Source: a virus. Taken from it: 29,004 nucleotides of DNA. The notes beneath the pieces were generated by a model. It had not been told where the DNA came from. It did not search any database and saw only the letters and a list, made by a program, of their open reading frames with translations. Where the stretch lies: the IMG/VR virus record IMGVR_UViG_3300042406_000446, positions 1 to 29,004 of that record. One strand, given 5' to 3'. Below, one piece after another: positions 14,879 through 22,200 of the stretch; the stretch's first letter is position 1, and each line of letters begins with the position of its first letter. The translations under genes and the position numbers were made by a program.

Positions 14879-16293
14879 TTTGCCTCGCATTCTTTCCAGA
14901 AAGTTTCTAACTCTGGAAATGTATTTAAAAAATTTGTGTCTTGACGCTTGTCTTGCTGGCTAAAAAATAAATAAAAATTCTCTTTAGCTAATTCACTGTT
15001 AAATCCAGTGTCTGATTTAATCCAATCGATCAATCTCTGTACTTTGCTAATTTCAAAGTCGCTAAATCCTTTAAACTCGTTCCATTTGGTTTCTGGATTA
15101 TATTTCATAAACTCAATTGTGCGTTCTAACTCAGAAACTAAATCAGGTAATAATTTAGGATTCAAAAAATCGGGATCAATTAACTGAGGCACATCAAACC
15201 AAACCAACTGACGACCACTGTTAAATTGTTTGCGTAATTTTAATATATTTTCCATGTATTCGTAAAATCGTGTGTACGACAACGCATTAAAAGTGATAAT
15301 AAATGTCAAACTATGTTTATCGCTGTTTTGGAGATAATCAGTTACATTGGTGTATAGCATGTCAAAGTTCATGCCGTTACGTATATATTCAGCCTGTTTG
15401 CCCCACGAGTCTAAACTGCAAAACAACATAAAGTGGTCAATTGCATTTTTTTCAGTGATTTTCTTCAATGATATCATGAACTTATTCCACTGATTTCCAG
15501 GCGGGCAGCAATTTGACGTTATAGACAGGTTTAAGGCAGGATGTGGGTGCTCGTATACATAATCAAACATTTTAAAAGTATTTTTATCCATCAACGGTTC
15601 GCCACCAGTCATACGGAACGTTTGTAGCTTTGGATAAACTACAGGCATCCATTTCCAAAAGGCTTTTAGATAAGGATTGTCAGGACCGTTGTCGATATTG
15701 AGTTTTTTTACCCATGTAATGTCATTGTGCCAGCGATCAGATAAAGTGATAGCACCGCTTTGTTCTATATCCTGTTGCCATGCTGTGCTTAGGTGCGGAC
15801 TACAATAGCTGCATTTAAAATTGCAGGCCTGATTGAAGTTTACTTCAACATATCGAGGTATTGCATCACCTTCAAATCCCAATGCCTTGGCTTCCTCAAT
15901 TAGTCCGTCTTCGTAAACGTCCTTACTGCGATATGCGCGATCGCTGAGTTGATTGCCACTGTCTTCGATTTGCCAACAAAATTCACATTCTTTAGGACGA
16001 GTCCCTTCTAGCATTAATTTACGTTGTTCTTTTTTATACTTGGTATTATGCAACGCACTTACATCGATCACTATTTCATCTAATGGAATTTGATGTGCTC
16101 TAGGATGATAACAACTATGAGTCTTTCCTGTGGGAATATGTATACTAACGTTATACCATTTGGCAAGACAGAAACTAGGACTAACCTTGTTTAGTTCTTT
16201 ATACACATATTCAGCGTCGGCAAGATAACGAGATTCATATCTACCATTAATCTCTTTAAGTTCATTGCCTTTTATATTACGATTATATTCCAC
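14860..16293 (-). CDS. Radical SAM enzyme, CYHP-type, paralogue of the gene downstream
   Basis: 477 residues if read from GTG 16293. The frame is open to 16482, but that longer form would overlap the previous gene by 200 nt and only shadows it. The GTG has AGGA 8 nt upstream. The core motif is CNFKCSYC (C157, C161, C164) after YVEVNFNQA, and GGEP is at 230-233. The N-terminal cysteine domain has FCLAKWYN (C42), HSCYHPRAHQ (C61) and ECEFCWQIED (C103, C106), matching the downstream paralogue almost residue for residue in places (SALHNTxxKKEQRKxMLEGxRPxEC). It overlaps the repeat-rich protein gene by 11 nt. The substrate is unknown; the pair may act in sequence or as a heterodimer. Confidence 0.82.
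   Translation of the reverse strand: MEYNRNIKGNELKEINGRYESRYLADAEYVYKELNKVSPSFCLAKWYNVSIHIPTGKTHSCYHPRAHQIPLDEIVIDVSALHNTKYKKEQRKLMLEGTRPKECEFCWQIEDSGNQLSDRAYRSKDVYEDGLIEEAKALGFEGDAIPRYVEVNFNQACNFKCSYCSPHLSTAWQQDIEQSGAITLSDRWHNDITWVKKLNIDNGPDNPYLKAFWKWMPVVYPKLQTFRMTGGEPLMDKNTFKMFDYVYEHPHPALNLSITSNCCPPGNQWNKFMISLKKITEKNAIDHFMLFCSLDSWGKQAEYIRNGMNFDMLYTNVTDYLQNSDKHSLTFIITFNALSYTRFYEYMENILKLRKQFNSGRQLVWFDVPQLIDPDFLNPKLLPDLVSELERTIEFMKYNPETKWNEFKGFSDFEISKVQRLIDWIKSDTGFNSELAKENFYLFFSQQDKRQDTNFLNTFPELETFWKECEAKCKKTE
14883..14886 (-). promoter_or_regulatory. Shine-Dalgarno that decides the start of the CYHP radical SAM gene
   Basis: Read on the minus strand, GAGG lies 4 nt before ATG 14878 and inside the coding end of the upstream paralogue. 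It supports ATG 14878 over the ATG at 14890. Confidence 0.55.
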
Positions 16294-18586
16294 TAAACTG
16301 TTCCTGTAACCATTCAAAGTCATTGATTTTATTAAGAGCGTCTGGATTATTTTTATTAGTTTCGCCGTAATGTCTACCCGCCTGTGCCCCGGCAATTGCA
16401 TATGCCCCAAACGGTTGTTCAACACCAGCTGAACACCATATGTCCAATCGTAGTTTAGTTTCTTCTTCGTACTGCCTTTCAATAATACGACTAGCTAGTT
16501 TACAACATTCTCTAAAGGCCGATCTCCATGTTGCAAACTCATCAGTATTGAAAGAGTTAATATTAGACACAGTATTCATGGCTTTAAACTTGTCAGATAT
16601 ACTTGTTGTCATATCCGAAGTATTAACATTCATATTCAATGTTAGGTGTCTTGGTAATAATTTAACACCACCGTTACCGTATTCTAAATTGTTAATAGGA
16701 TTTTTACTTTGCCACACATGAACACAATCTATATCATAGCTTGACATCACTGTATCAAAACTAAAACTGTCTTCAATTATTGCATCGCCATCGACTATCC
16801 ATATCATATCAGTATCACATATACTTGCTGCTTTAATATGTGCATTGTGAATTCCTTTCACGCCACGCACTCGTTTGGCCCTAGGACACATATCTATTAA
16901 TTTTTTATAGTTCTCGTCAGCGTTGGGCTCGTTATAAGAAATAAAAACAACATCATATAAACGATGTTTAGATACTAGTCGATCATGTTCTTTTTTCTCA
17001 ATTAAAAATCTATGTTTAAATTCTCGTTGTCCTATAATTTTATCTTTAGACAATAATACTAGTCCGTTGGTATGAATTTCTTTACCGTTAAACAGATGCT
17101 TAAATGTATGATTTTCTTTTCTATCATGATCATATTTTCCATCATTAGGATCAAAATATAGATCAAATACAGATTCATCTACAATATCTATCTCAGGCCA
17201 TATCCCCCAAAACATCGGCTGTGTTTCATTTTTTAAAATGTCTGTGTAGTTGTCGTATGACGAAAGAACATATCTATTATATCTATACCGACTAACAACA
17301 GTTGTATGTTCTTTTTTGTCTATTAAATATCTACGGTTAAATTCTTTTTGCGAAATAACTTTTTCTTTTGAGAATAAAACTAGCCCGCACAAATATGTTT
17401 CTTTGTCATTGCATAGATTTTTAAACACGTGATTTTCTTTTCTATCATGATCATACTTTCCATCGTTGGGATCAAAATATAAATCAAAAATTGTTTCATC
17501 TATAATGTTTATTTCGGGCCATATACCCCAGAATAAAGGTTGAGTTTCTGTTTCTATAATTTGTTTATATTCTTCGTAACTGGAAATATTGTATCGATTA
17601 TATCTATACCTACTAACTATGCGGGTATGTTCTTTTTTGTCAATTAAATATTTTCTATCAAATTCTTTCTTAGAAATAATTTTAGATTTAGAAAATAAAA
17701 CAACTCCGCTTAGATATGATTCTTTATCATTGCATAAATTTTTAAATACATGATTTTCTTGCCTATCATAATCTAATGCACCATTGTTAGGATCAAGATA
17801 AAAATCAAATATTGTATCGTCAATAATTTCTATACTAGGCCACTGACACCAAAACATTTGTTGTTTTTCATTGTCAATAATCTCTAAATAATCAGCATAA
17901 GAATTAATTTTATAAACTGGGTATTGATATTTGCTGACAACTTTGTTGTGCTCTTTTTTATCTACAGCATACTGTTTATCAAACTCTCGATTTGATAAAG
18001 GTTTATATTTGCTGCAAAGGATTACTCCGCTGAGATAAGATTCAACACTATTGCAGAGATTTTTAAATACATGATTTTCTCTGCGGTCATAACTATTATG
18101 ATGACTAAAATATATGTCAAAAATTGATTTGTCAGTTACAGTAACTTCTGGCCATACTAGCCAAAACATGTCGTCGGTTATGTGTTGGTATTCGTTGAAT
18201 GTATTAGGACTGTATGTTTTATATTGTTTTGGAATACTAGCAACAATATCAATTTCTTTTTTAGCTGTAAAAAATCTATGATGAAATTCACGCTGAGAAA
18301 TCGTCAACGATTTAGGAAACAAACAAATACCATCATAGTGTTCTCCGTTTTTAAAAACGTGAACATACATGTCATCCCACTTAGTGGCTTTATAATCTAA
18401 TAAATTAAATTCTGTAAGATTTATATCGTCCCAGATAACCCAGAACATTTTTGTAAAGGATTTAGATTGAATTTCTTCGTAAGATTTTATGTTTGTTAAT
18501 TTTTGAGCAAGTGGATACCTAGACTTTATTGTTGACCAGTCTTTGTCATTTCCGTTGCTTGCTGAAACATAAAAAATATCATACAT
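16283..18586 (-). CDS. Repeat protein: tandem degenerate glycosyltransferase-like modules ending in an intact one
   Basis: 767 residues. The last 225 residues are a glycosyltransferase-like domain starting DVVFISYNEPNADENY (545-560), with IWIVDGDAII (DGD at 599-601) and LEYGNGGVKLLPR (634-646). The same motifs occur in the next gene upstream. Before it lie modules of 104-107 residues, each with FWxxWPE, a DxxIFDxYFDPNDG stretch, ENHVFKNLCN, a GxVLFSK strand, a KEFxRxYLIDKKEH helix and an RYRYNRY linker. FW landmarks are at 48, 141, 245, 352 and 459. Residues 3-54 (DIFYVSASNGNDKDW ... WDD) look like a decayed start of the same fold. In the repeats W-x-E or WDD sits where DxD should be, so they are probably non-catalytic. 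Their role may be sugar binding or spacing. Confidence 0.75.
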   Translation of the reverse strand: MYDIFYVSASNGNDKDWSTIKSRYPLAQKLTNIKSYEEIQSKSFTKMFWVIWDDINLTEFNLLDYKATKWDDMYVHVFKNGEHYDGICLFPKSLTISQREFHHRFFTAKKEIDIVASIPKQYKTYSPNTFNEYQHITDDMFWLVWPEVTVTDKSIFDIYFSHHNSYDRRENHVFKNLCNSVESYLSGVILCSKYKPLSNREFDKQYAVDKKEHNKVVSKYQYPVYKINSYADYLEIIDNEKQQMFWCQWPSIEIIDDTIFDFYLDPNNGALDYDRQENHVFKNLCNDKESYLSGVVLFSKSKIISKKEFDRKYLIDKKEHTRIVSRYRYNRYNISSYEEYKQIIETETQPLFWGIWPEINIIDETIFDLYFDPNDGKYDHDRKENHVFKNLCNDKETYLCGLVLFSKEKVISQKEFNRRYLIDKKEHTTVVSRYRYNRYVLSSYDNYTDILKNETQPMFWGIWPEIDIVDESVFDLYFDPNDGKYDHDRKENHTFKHLFNGKEIHTNGLVLLSKDKIIGQREFKHRFLIEKKEHDRLVSKHRLYDVVFISYNEPNADENYKKLIDMCPRAKRVRGVKGIHNAHIKAASICDTDMIWIVDGDAIIEDSFSFDTVMSSYDIDCVHVWQSKNPINNLEYGNGGVKLLPRHLTLNMNVNTSDMTTSISDKFKAMNTVSNINSFNTDEFATWRSAFRECCKLASRIIERQYEEETKLRLDIWCSAGVEQPFGAYAIAGAQAGRHYGETNKNNPDALNKINDFEWLQEQFSGI
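16302..16305 (-). promoter_or_regulatory. Shine-Dalgarno that supports a GTG start
   Basis: AGGA on the minus strand is followed by 8 nt and then GTG 16293, all within the last codons of the upstream gene. This supports GTG as the start of the CYHP radical SAM gene. Confidence 0.55.
16964..18169 (-). repeat. Tandem in-frame repeats with a period of about 321 bp
   Basis: Protein residues 140-541 are built from four tandem units of 104-107 residues. At DNA level the string around ctatcat recurs with starts near 17121, 17442, 17763 and 18084, exactly 321 bp apart. The two units nearest the C-terminus are most alike, with identical DPNDGKYDHDRKENH and RYRYNRY, which points to recent duplication. 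A more diverged unit precedes the array (residues 47-139). Confidence 0.85.
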
Positions 18587-19496
18587 TCGTAGGCACCGGC
18601 ATCTTAAAATAAGTGTCGTTGAGATTCATGGTTTCATTATACAAATCTAAAGTAAATTTGCTCTGCTGTGCATCAAGAAAAGGCCAATCTAATCCCAGAC
18701 TCATTTTTATTTTATCGCCTAAATTTTTAATCTCATCTATTAATCCGTCACCGTTTACTTCTTGATAAGGTTTTCCATATTGATTCCATATATCTCTGAG
18801 TATTTCAAAATCTCGAACATCAACATAATTCCATTCAGTGCAGTTGGCCATCCATGTTCCTAGTCTAGCACCATAGACTGCATAGATTCCATTTTCTTCG
18901 TGAGCACCCACAGTTGACCACATGCGCAGTCTGTGAATATTATGCCACCATATGCGTTCTTTAATTTCCATCGGAGGAACTTTAACGCCGTCAAGCAAGG
19001 TCATTTTAACACCTTCTCGAAATCCTGCTCTCCATGCTTGAAATGATGATCCTGTAATAACACTTTCACTGAACGTTAATGGAAAATTTCTATATCCATC
19101 TTCCCAACAAAAATCTACTTGGCCGCGATCACTGTTGGAATTTTCATGTGTCTTCATGTTCAAGACAAAATCCTTACGCCAGATTTTTAATCCACCATTG
19201 CCATATCGAAGACCGTTAATTGCATTACGACCACACCAACCATAGACCTGTATCTTGGGATCACTCATGTCAAGGTCGATGTTAAAAAATCTAGGATCTA
19301 CAATGTTGTCAGCATCAACTGTGATAAACCAATCTGTTTCACTGGCTTCTGCTGCGGCTTTATGGGCATGGTCAGATCCTTTGACTCCGTGAATGCGTTT
19401 AGCCCACGGAACTTTGTTACACAAATCAGCATAATGCAGATCTGCATTAGGCTCATCGTAACTTAAAAAAACTACATCAAACTCGATTACTTTCAT
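18579..19496 (-). CDS. Glycosyltransferase-like protein (GT-A type)
   Basis: 305 residues. The start DVVFLSYDEPNADLHYADLC (7-26), AKRIHGVKGSDHAHKAAAEA, and WFITVDADNIVDPRFF (DAD at 61-63) show a GT-A fold with a DxD motif that would bind a metal and nucleotide sugar. GLRYGNGGLKIWRKDF follows. The C-terminal half (FQAWRAGFREGVKM, then RIWWHNIHRLRMWSTVGAHE and GIYAVYGARLG) also occurs in the C-terminal domain of the neighbouring repeat protein (FATWRSAFRECCKL, GAYAIAGAQAG), so the two are paralogues. It is cytoplasmic, with no signal or membrane segment. It overlaps the repeat-protein gene by 8 nt and the upstream gene by 4 nt. Donor and acceptor are unknown. Confidence 0.78.
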   Translation of the reverse strand: MKVIEFDVVFLSYDEPNADLHYADLCNKVPWAKRIHGVKGSDHAHKAAAEASETDWFITVDADNIVDPRFFNIDLDMSDPKIQVYGWCGRNAINGLRYGNGGLKIWRKDFVLNMKTHENSNSDRGQVDFCWEDGYRNFPLTFSESVITGSSFQAWRAGFREGVKMTLLDGVKVPPMEIKERIWWHNIHRLRMWSTVGAHEENGIYAVYGARLGTWMANCTEWNYVDVRDFEILRDIWNQYGKPYQEVNGDGLIDEIKNLGDKIKMSLGLDWPFLDAQQSKFTLDLYNETMNLNDTYFKMPVPTNV

Positions 19497-20110
19497 TTAT
19501 ATTCGATCACATAATTCTTAAATAGGCGTCTTGTATACACACTGAATCTATCATATTCAATGTTTTTAATTGTTACATTATGCCCAACTAGTTCATTTAG
19601 TTTAACAGAAAACATCTGAAAAATCAAGTTGGGATCGTTGTAATCGGTGATTAAAAAATCCATATCGGTAGAACCATCCCAAATAAATTGTCTTGTTCCG
19701 ATGCTGCCTTTGTGTTTTTTAGTTCCACCGTATTCTGTAGACAGTTGAATTTTCAAATATTTGCTTTTCGAACTGTATGTTAGATGTATGTCCGATTTAA
19801 ATTCTTCCAAATATTTGATGTCAGGAATTCTATGCAATACATCATCTAATTTGTTTAGTGTCTTTTTTTCAGCTATCTCTAACTGTCCTGACTCTACATT
19901 TATTTGACAGTTGTGTATCTGTGTTTCAGCTGTGATTATAGATTCAGCAATTTCTTGTGATATCTGCACTGTATGTTTTTGATCTGCAAAAGCATGATCT
20001 GGTCCTACGCTGATAACTCGACCCGTATTTGGATCAAACACCGCTACATATTGTATAATCGGTGGCTTGTATTCTTTCAGCCATTTATCAAAATCTTCTA
20101 TAGTTTCCAT
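19493..20110 (-). CDS. Phage protein of unknown function next to glycosyltransferases
   Basis: 205 residues from ATG 20110, with GGAG 8 nt upstream. An ATG 27 nt earlier has no better site. The N-terminus METIEDFDKWLKEYKPPIIQYVAVFDPNTGRVISVGP looks like a short strand-rich piece, followed by QISQEIAESIITAETQIHNC. The C-terminal half is beta-rich (DIHLTYSSKSKYLKIQLSTE, WDGSTDMDFLITDYNDPNLI, VGHNVTIKNIEYDRFSVYTR). The alternating strands look like a small jelly-roll or fibre-associated domain rather than an enzyme. I do not recognise a function. The ATG lies within the last codons of the upstream glycosyltransferase gene, a 13-nt overlap. Confidence 0.68.
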   Translation of the reverse strand: METIEDFDKWLKEYKPPIIQYVAVFDPNTGRVISVGPDHAFADQKHTVQISQEIAESIITAETQIHNCQINVESGQLEIAEKKTLNKLDDVLHRIPDIKYLEEFKSDIHLTYSSKSKYLKIQLSTEYGGTKKHKGSIGTRQFIWDGSTDMDFLITDYNDPNLIFQMFSVKLNELVGHNVTIKNIEYDRFSVYTRRLFKNYVIEYK

Positions 20111-20937
20111 GCTTTGGTCTCCAAGATATGTATGCACTCATCTGTGATTAAATTTTTCTCTACGTAATGCACAATATCATTCTGTTGAAAATTTCCTATC
20201 TTTAGTCTAGCATCTGCATTGAGATAAAATCCCACATGATCGCTCCAAGTGTCAGCCGGCCACGGCCAATTTTGCAGCATTGGTTTCATATGCACTACTC
20301 GAGGAAATGGTAAATCGTATGCGACGTCATCAGTTATATCTAGTATTTTAGCAGCCAGTGCGAATGCTTCATCTGTGCCAACGACCTTGGGTCTATGTTC
20401 ATTTAGAAACTGATTAGTGAATTCATTGGGATTTTTTATAATCTGTCGGCCTAAATCAAAAAATTCTTGGCATAGCACAGATCCTTTAGAGAAAAAAGTC
20501 CACATAGAGTATAAATCTGGCAGGCAGTTTCTGTCAAAGGTTTTTCTATATGTGCGATCTGTGATTGTTTCGCCCCTATAGGTATAGACTTGGTTGGCCA
20601 CATATAATTCACTGTTAGCAATAAAATAATCAATCCAATGACTGTAATCTCGTAGGAATAACATGTCAGCGTCAAGGCATACTGTGTGATCAAACGGAGA
20701 CAGTTGATCCATCCACGATCTACCATCCCAATATTTCTCTTGGTCCCATTCTATCACTGTGTCAAACACCCACGGACTTGATAATTTTTCAAGCGATTTT
20801 TTGTTGTCAATTACCAATGCCACCTTGTCATACCCTGGTTTTTGTGTGGTTTTTATACTCAGAGCTAGAGCATAGGCGCACTTGAGATAATCAATGTCAT
20901 CATTGTGTGCTACAAATAACAGATACCCAAAGTTCAT
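20098..20937 (-). CDS. Glycosyltransferase-like protein (DAD motif, GT8-like)
   Basis: 279 residues. YLLFVAHNDDIDYLKCAYAL (5-24) and KVALVIDN form the start of a GT-A fold, and LSPFDHTVCLDADMLFLRD (79-97) contains the DAD metal motif (89-91) in the form typical of GT8-like enzymes. VGTDEAFALAAKIL matches the GTDE motif of those families, and the late VVHMKP supplies the H-x-K of GT8 enzymes. A transfer from a nucleotide sugar is likely. It is the second of two adjacent, distantly related transferases and overlaps its neighbours by 4 and 13 nt. Confidence 0.72.
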   Translation of the reverse strand: MNFGYLLFVAHNDDIDYLKCAYALALSIKTTQKPGYDKVALVIDNKKSLEKLSSPWVFDTVIEWDQEKYWDGRSWMDQLSPFDHTVCLDADMLFLRDYSHWIDYFIANSELYVANQVYTYRGETITDRTYRKTFDRNCLPDLYSMWTFFSKGSVLCQEFFDLGRQIIKNPNEFTNQFLNEHRPKVVGTDEAFALAAKILDITDDVAYDLPFPRVVHMKPMLQNWPWPADTWSDHVGFYLNADARLKIGNFQQNDIVHYVEKNLITDECIHILETKAWKL

Positions 20938-21794
20938 ATCAACTCCATTAACTGTTGTTGATGTCTCAATATACTTTGTTTATTCATCACATGTATATCA
21001 ACTCCAGTCACTGATGCTGCACAATATGTGGCATCCAATCGATGATCGATCAAGAATGTCAATTTGTCCTTGTCGACGGCTGTGAGTATGTCTTTGTCCA
21101 TCACTGATAACACAGGCGGCAGCGTTGGTGTGTTCATGTTTTCAAATCCATCTAGCATATGCTTGGCAACACTAAACGCTATGTCATTTCTATATTGTCT
21201 ATGATCAAATCGAAAGACATCAGCATAGTGCTTGTAATTTTCTTTGATTAAATTCACCGTATCAAAAAACAGTTTGGACTGTGGATTTTTCGTGAACATC
21301 ACTGTGGTTGCCCAATACATTTTACAGCTGGTTTCACAGACGTATCTATCAAGGTATCCTAATCTATCTTCGCTATATATGTCGTTGATCGAATCTCCTA
21401 TCATAACGTCAGCTTCTACATTCCAATATTTGTTTAGATTATCACTGAATATTAAAAAATCGCTGTCTATCAGCAGTGTTCTATCATAGGGTGTAAGGTC
21501 CCATACAGAATGTCTGTTGGTATTGCAAAACGGTATTTTTTTATTAATTACACCGTCGTGCAATCCACGTTGATTATCCGTAACAGGCTTATCAACAATT
21601 ATAACATGTTCGAATACTGTTTCAACCTGCTGCCATGTGCGGGATTCGATCAACCATTCCTTGGTGCTAAGGTCTGTGACCAATGACACTGGAACATTAA
21701 GATGTTTTTTTGCAAGCCCGCCACTGATCACTGCTAATAATCCGTAATCTACTTCACGATTATTATGTGCGAAAATTAAAATGCCATTGGTCAT
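20934..21794 (-). CDS. Glycosyltransferase-like protein (DSD motif)
   Basis: 286 residues. It shares its plan with the next gene downstream: GILIFAHNNREVDYGLLAVI at the N-terminus, VSLVTD, then WDLTPYDRTLLIDSDFLIFSD (98-118) with DSD at 110-112 as the metal motif. RNDIAFSVAKHML corresponds to the GTDEAFALAAKIL segment of the neighbour and VDIHVMNK to its VVHMKP region, so the two genes are diverged duplicates. Similar proteins occur in marine T4-like phages as hypothetical or glycosyltransferase-like entries. Substrates are not visible. It overlaps the upstream gene by 1 nt (TAATG) and the downstream one by 4 nt. Confidence 0.7.
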   Translation of the reverse strand: MTNGILIFAHNNREVDYGLLAVISGGLAKKHLNVPVSLVTDLSTKEWLIESRTWQQVETVFEHVIIVDKPVTDNQRGLHDGVINKKIPFCNTNRHSVWDLTPYDRTLLIDSDFLIFSDNLNKYWNVEADVMIGDSINDIYSEDRLGYLDRYVCETSCKMYWATTVMFTKNPQSKLFFDTVNLIKENYKHYADVFRFDHRQYRNDIAFSVAKHMLDGFENMNTPTLPPVLSVMDKDILTAVDKDKLTFLIDHRLDATYCAASVTGVDIHVMNKQSILRHQQQLMELI

Positions 21795-22141
21795 TATGCG
21801 ATAAGTTTTTCTACAGATCTAGATTTCTTGATCTTGTCAAATTCTTGAAAGTATTCATTGGTGACTTCGAAATATCTGCTGAAGATTTCATCACGAAAAG
21901 CTTCTAGATTTTCTATCAAAATGGGATTTTCGTTGCTGTCCAACAGCACTGTTCCAGAAACTCTGCCTTTGCTACACAGCATTTCAACAAATGTCAACAG
22001 ATTTCTATCAATGGCAAACAGCCCGCCAGAGAAACCATACATCAGTTTGGCAGCTGTGCGTTCTTTGAGAATTTTTTTGTGGATTGAAAAAGTCTGCTGA
22101 TAATTGGCGAAATCCAATACAGCTTTCAACTGTTCGTTCAT
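21794..22141 (-). CDS. Small conserved phage protein, first gene of the minus-strand accessory run
   Basis: 115 residues. The ATG has AAGGAG 5 nt upstream and follows a late promoter. The text MNEQLKAVLDFANYQQTFSIHKKILKE, GGLFAIDRNLLTFVEML, GTVLLDSNENPILIENLEAF and IKKSRSVEKLI is a pattern I recognise from small hypothetical proteins of marine T4-like phages, ending in the recurring KKSRSVEKL. Helices flank a short beta hairpin; there is no catalytic signature. Close to structural genes in such phages, it may be an assembly or chaperone protein, but that is only an inference from position. The stop overlaps the next start as TAATG. Confidence 0.75.
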   Translation of the reverse strand: MNEQLKAVLDFANYQQTFSIHKKILKERTAAKLMYGFSGGLFAIDRNLLTFVEMLCSKGRVSGTVLLDSNENPILIENLEAFRDEIFSRYFEVTNEYFQEFDKIKKSRSVEKLIA

Positions 22142-22153
22142 GAGTTCTCCTTG

Positions 22154-22171
22154 ATAAACTGCGTAGTTTAT
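22154..22171. repeat. Short inverted repeat overlapping the late promoter
   Basis: TAAACT-GCGT-AGTTTA with an extra outer A-T pair (7-bp arms, 4-nt loop). It overlaps the last bases of the late promoter and sits just before the Shine-Dalgarno of the 22141 gene. No T-tract follows, so it does not look like a terminator. It may be chance. Confidence 0.4.
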
Positions 22172-22176
22172 TTATA
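22169..22176 (-). promoter_or_regulatory. T4-type late promoter TATAAATA at the head of the accessory run
   Basis: Read on the minus strand the sequence is an exact TATAAATA, in the 59-nt gap between the structural genes and the accessory run. The expected start near 22162 gives a leader of about 20 nt holding AAGGAG before ATG 22141. I found no second exact copy on the minus strand by eye down to 4975. Confidence 0.75.
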
Positions 22177-22200
22177 GAGAATTATGTGGTCTGAAATAAA

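Noticed and set aside
4975-16293. RiPP or lasso-peptide biosynthesis cluster with a precursor gene
   Set aside because: Radical SAM/SPASM genes suggest it, but there are no intergenic gaps to hold a short precursor and no leader-like or transporter gene is present.
16294-16482. N-terminal extension of the second CYHP radical SAM gene
   Set aside because: It would overlap the previous gene by about 200 nt. The paralogue lacks this part, and GTG 16293 has a suitably spaced AGGA.
16964-18169. CRISPR-like or IS-related repeat
   Set aside because: The repeats are 321 bp, adjacent without spacers, in frame and protein-coding.
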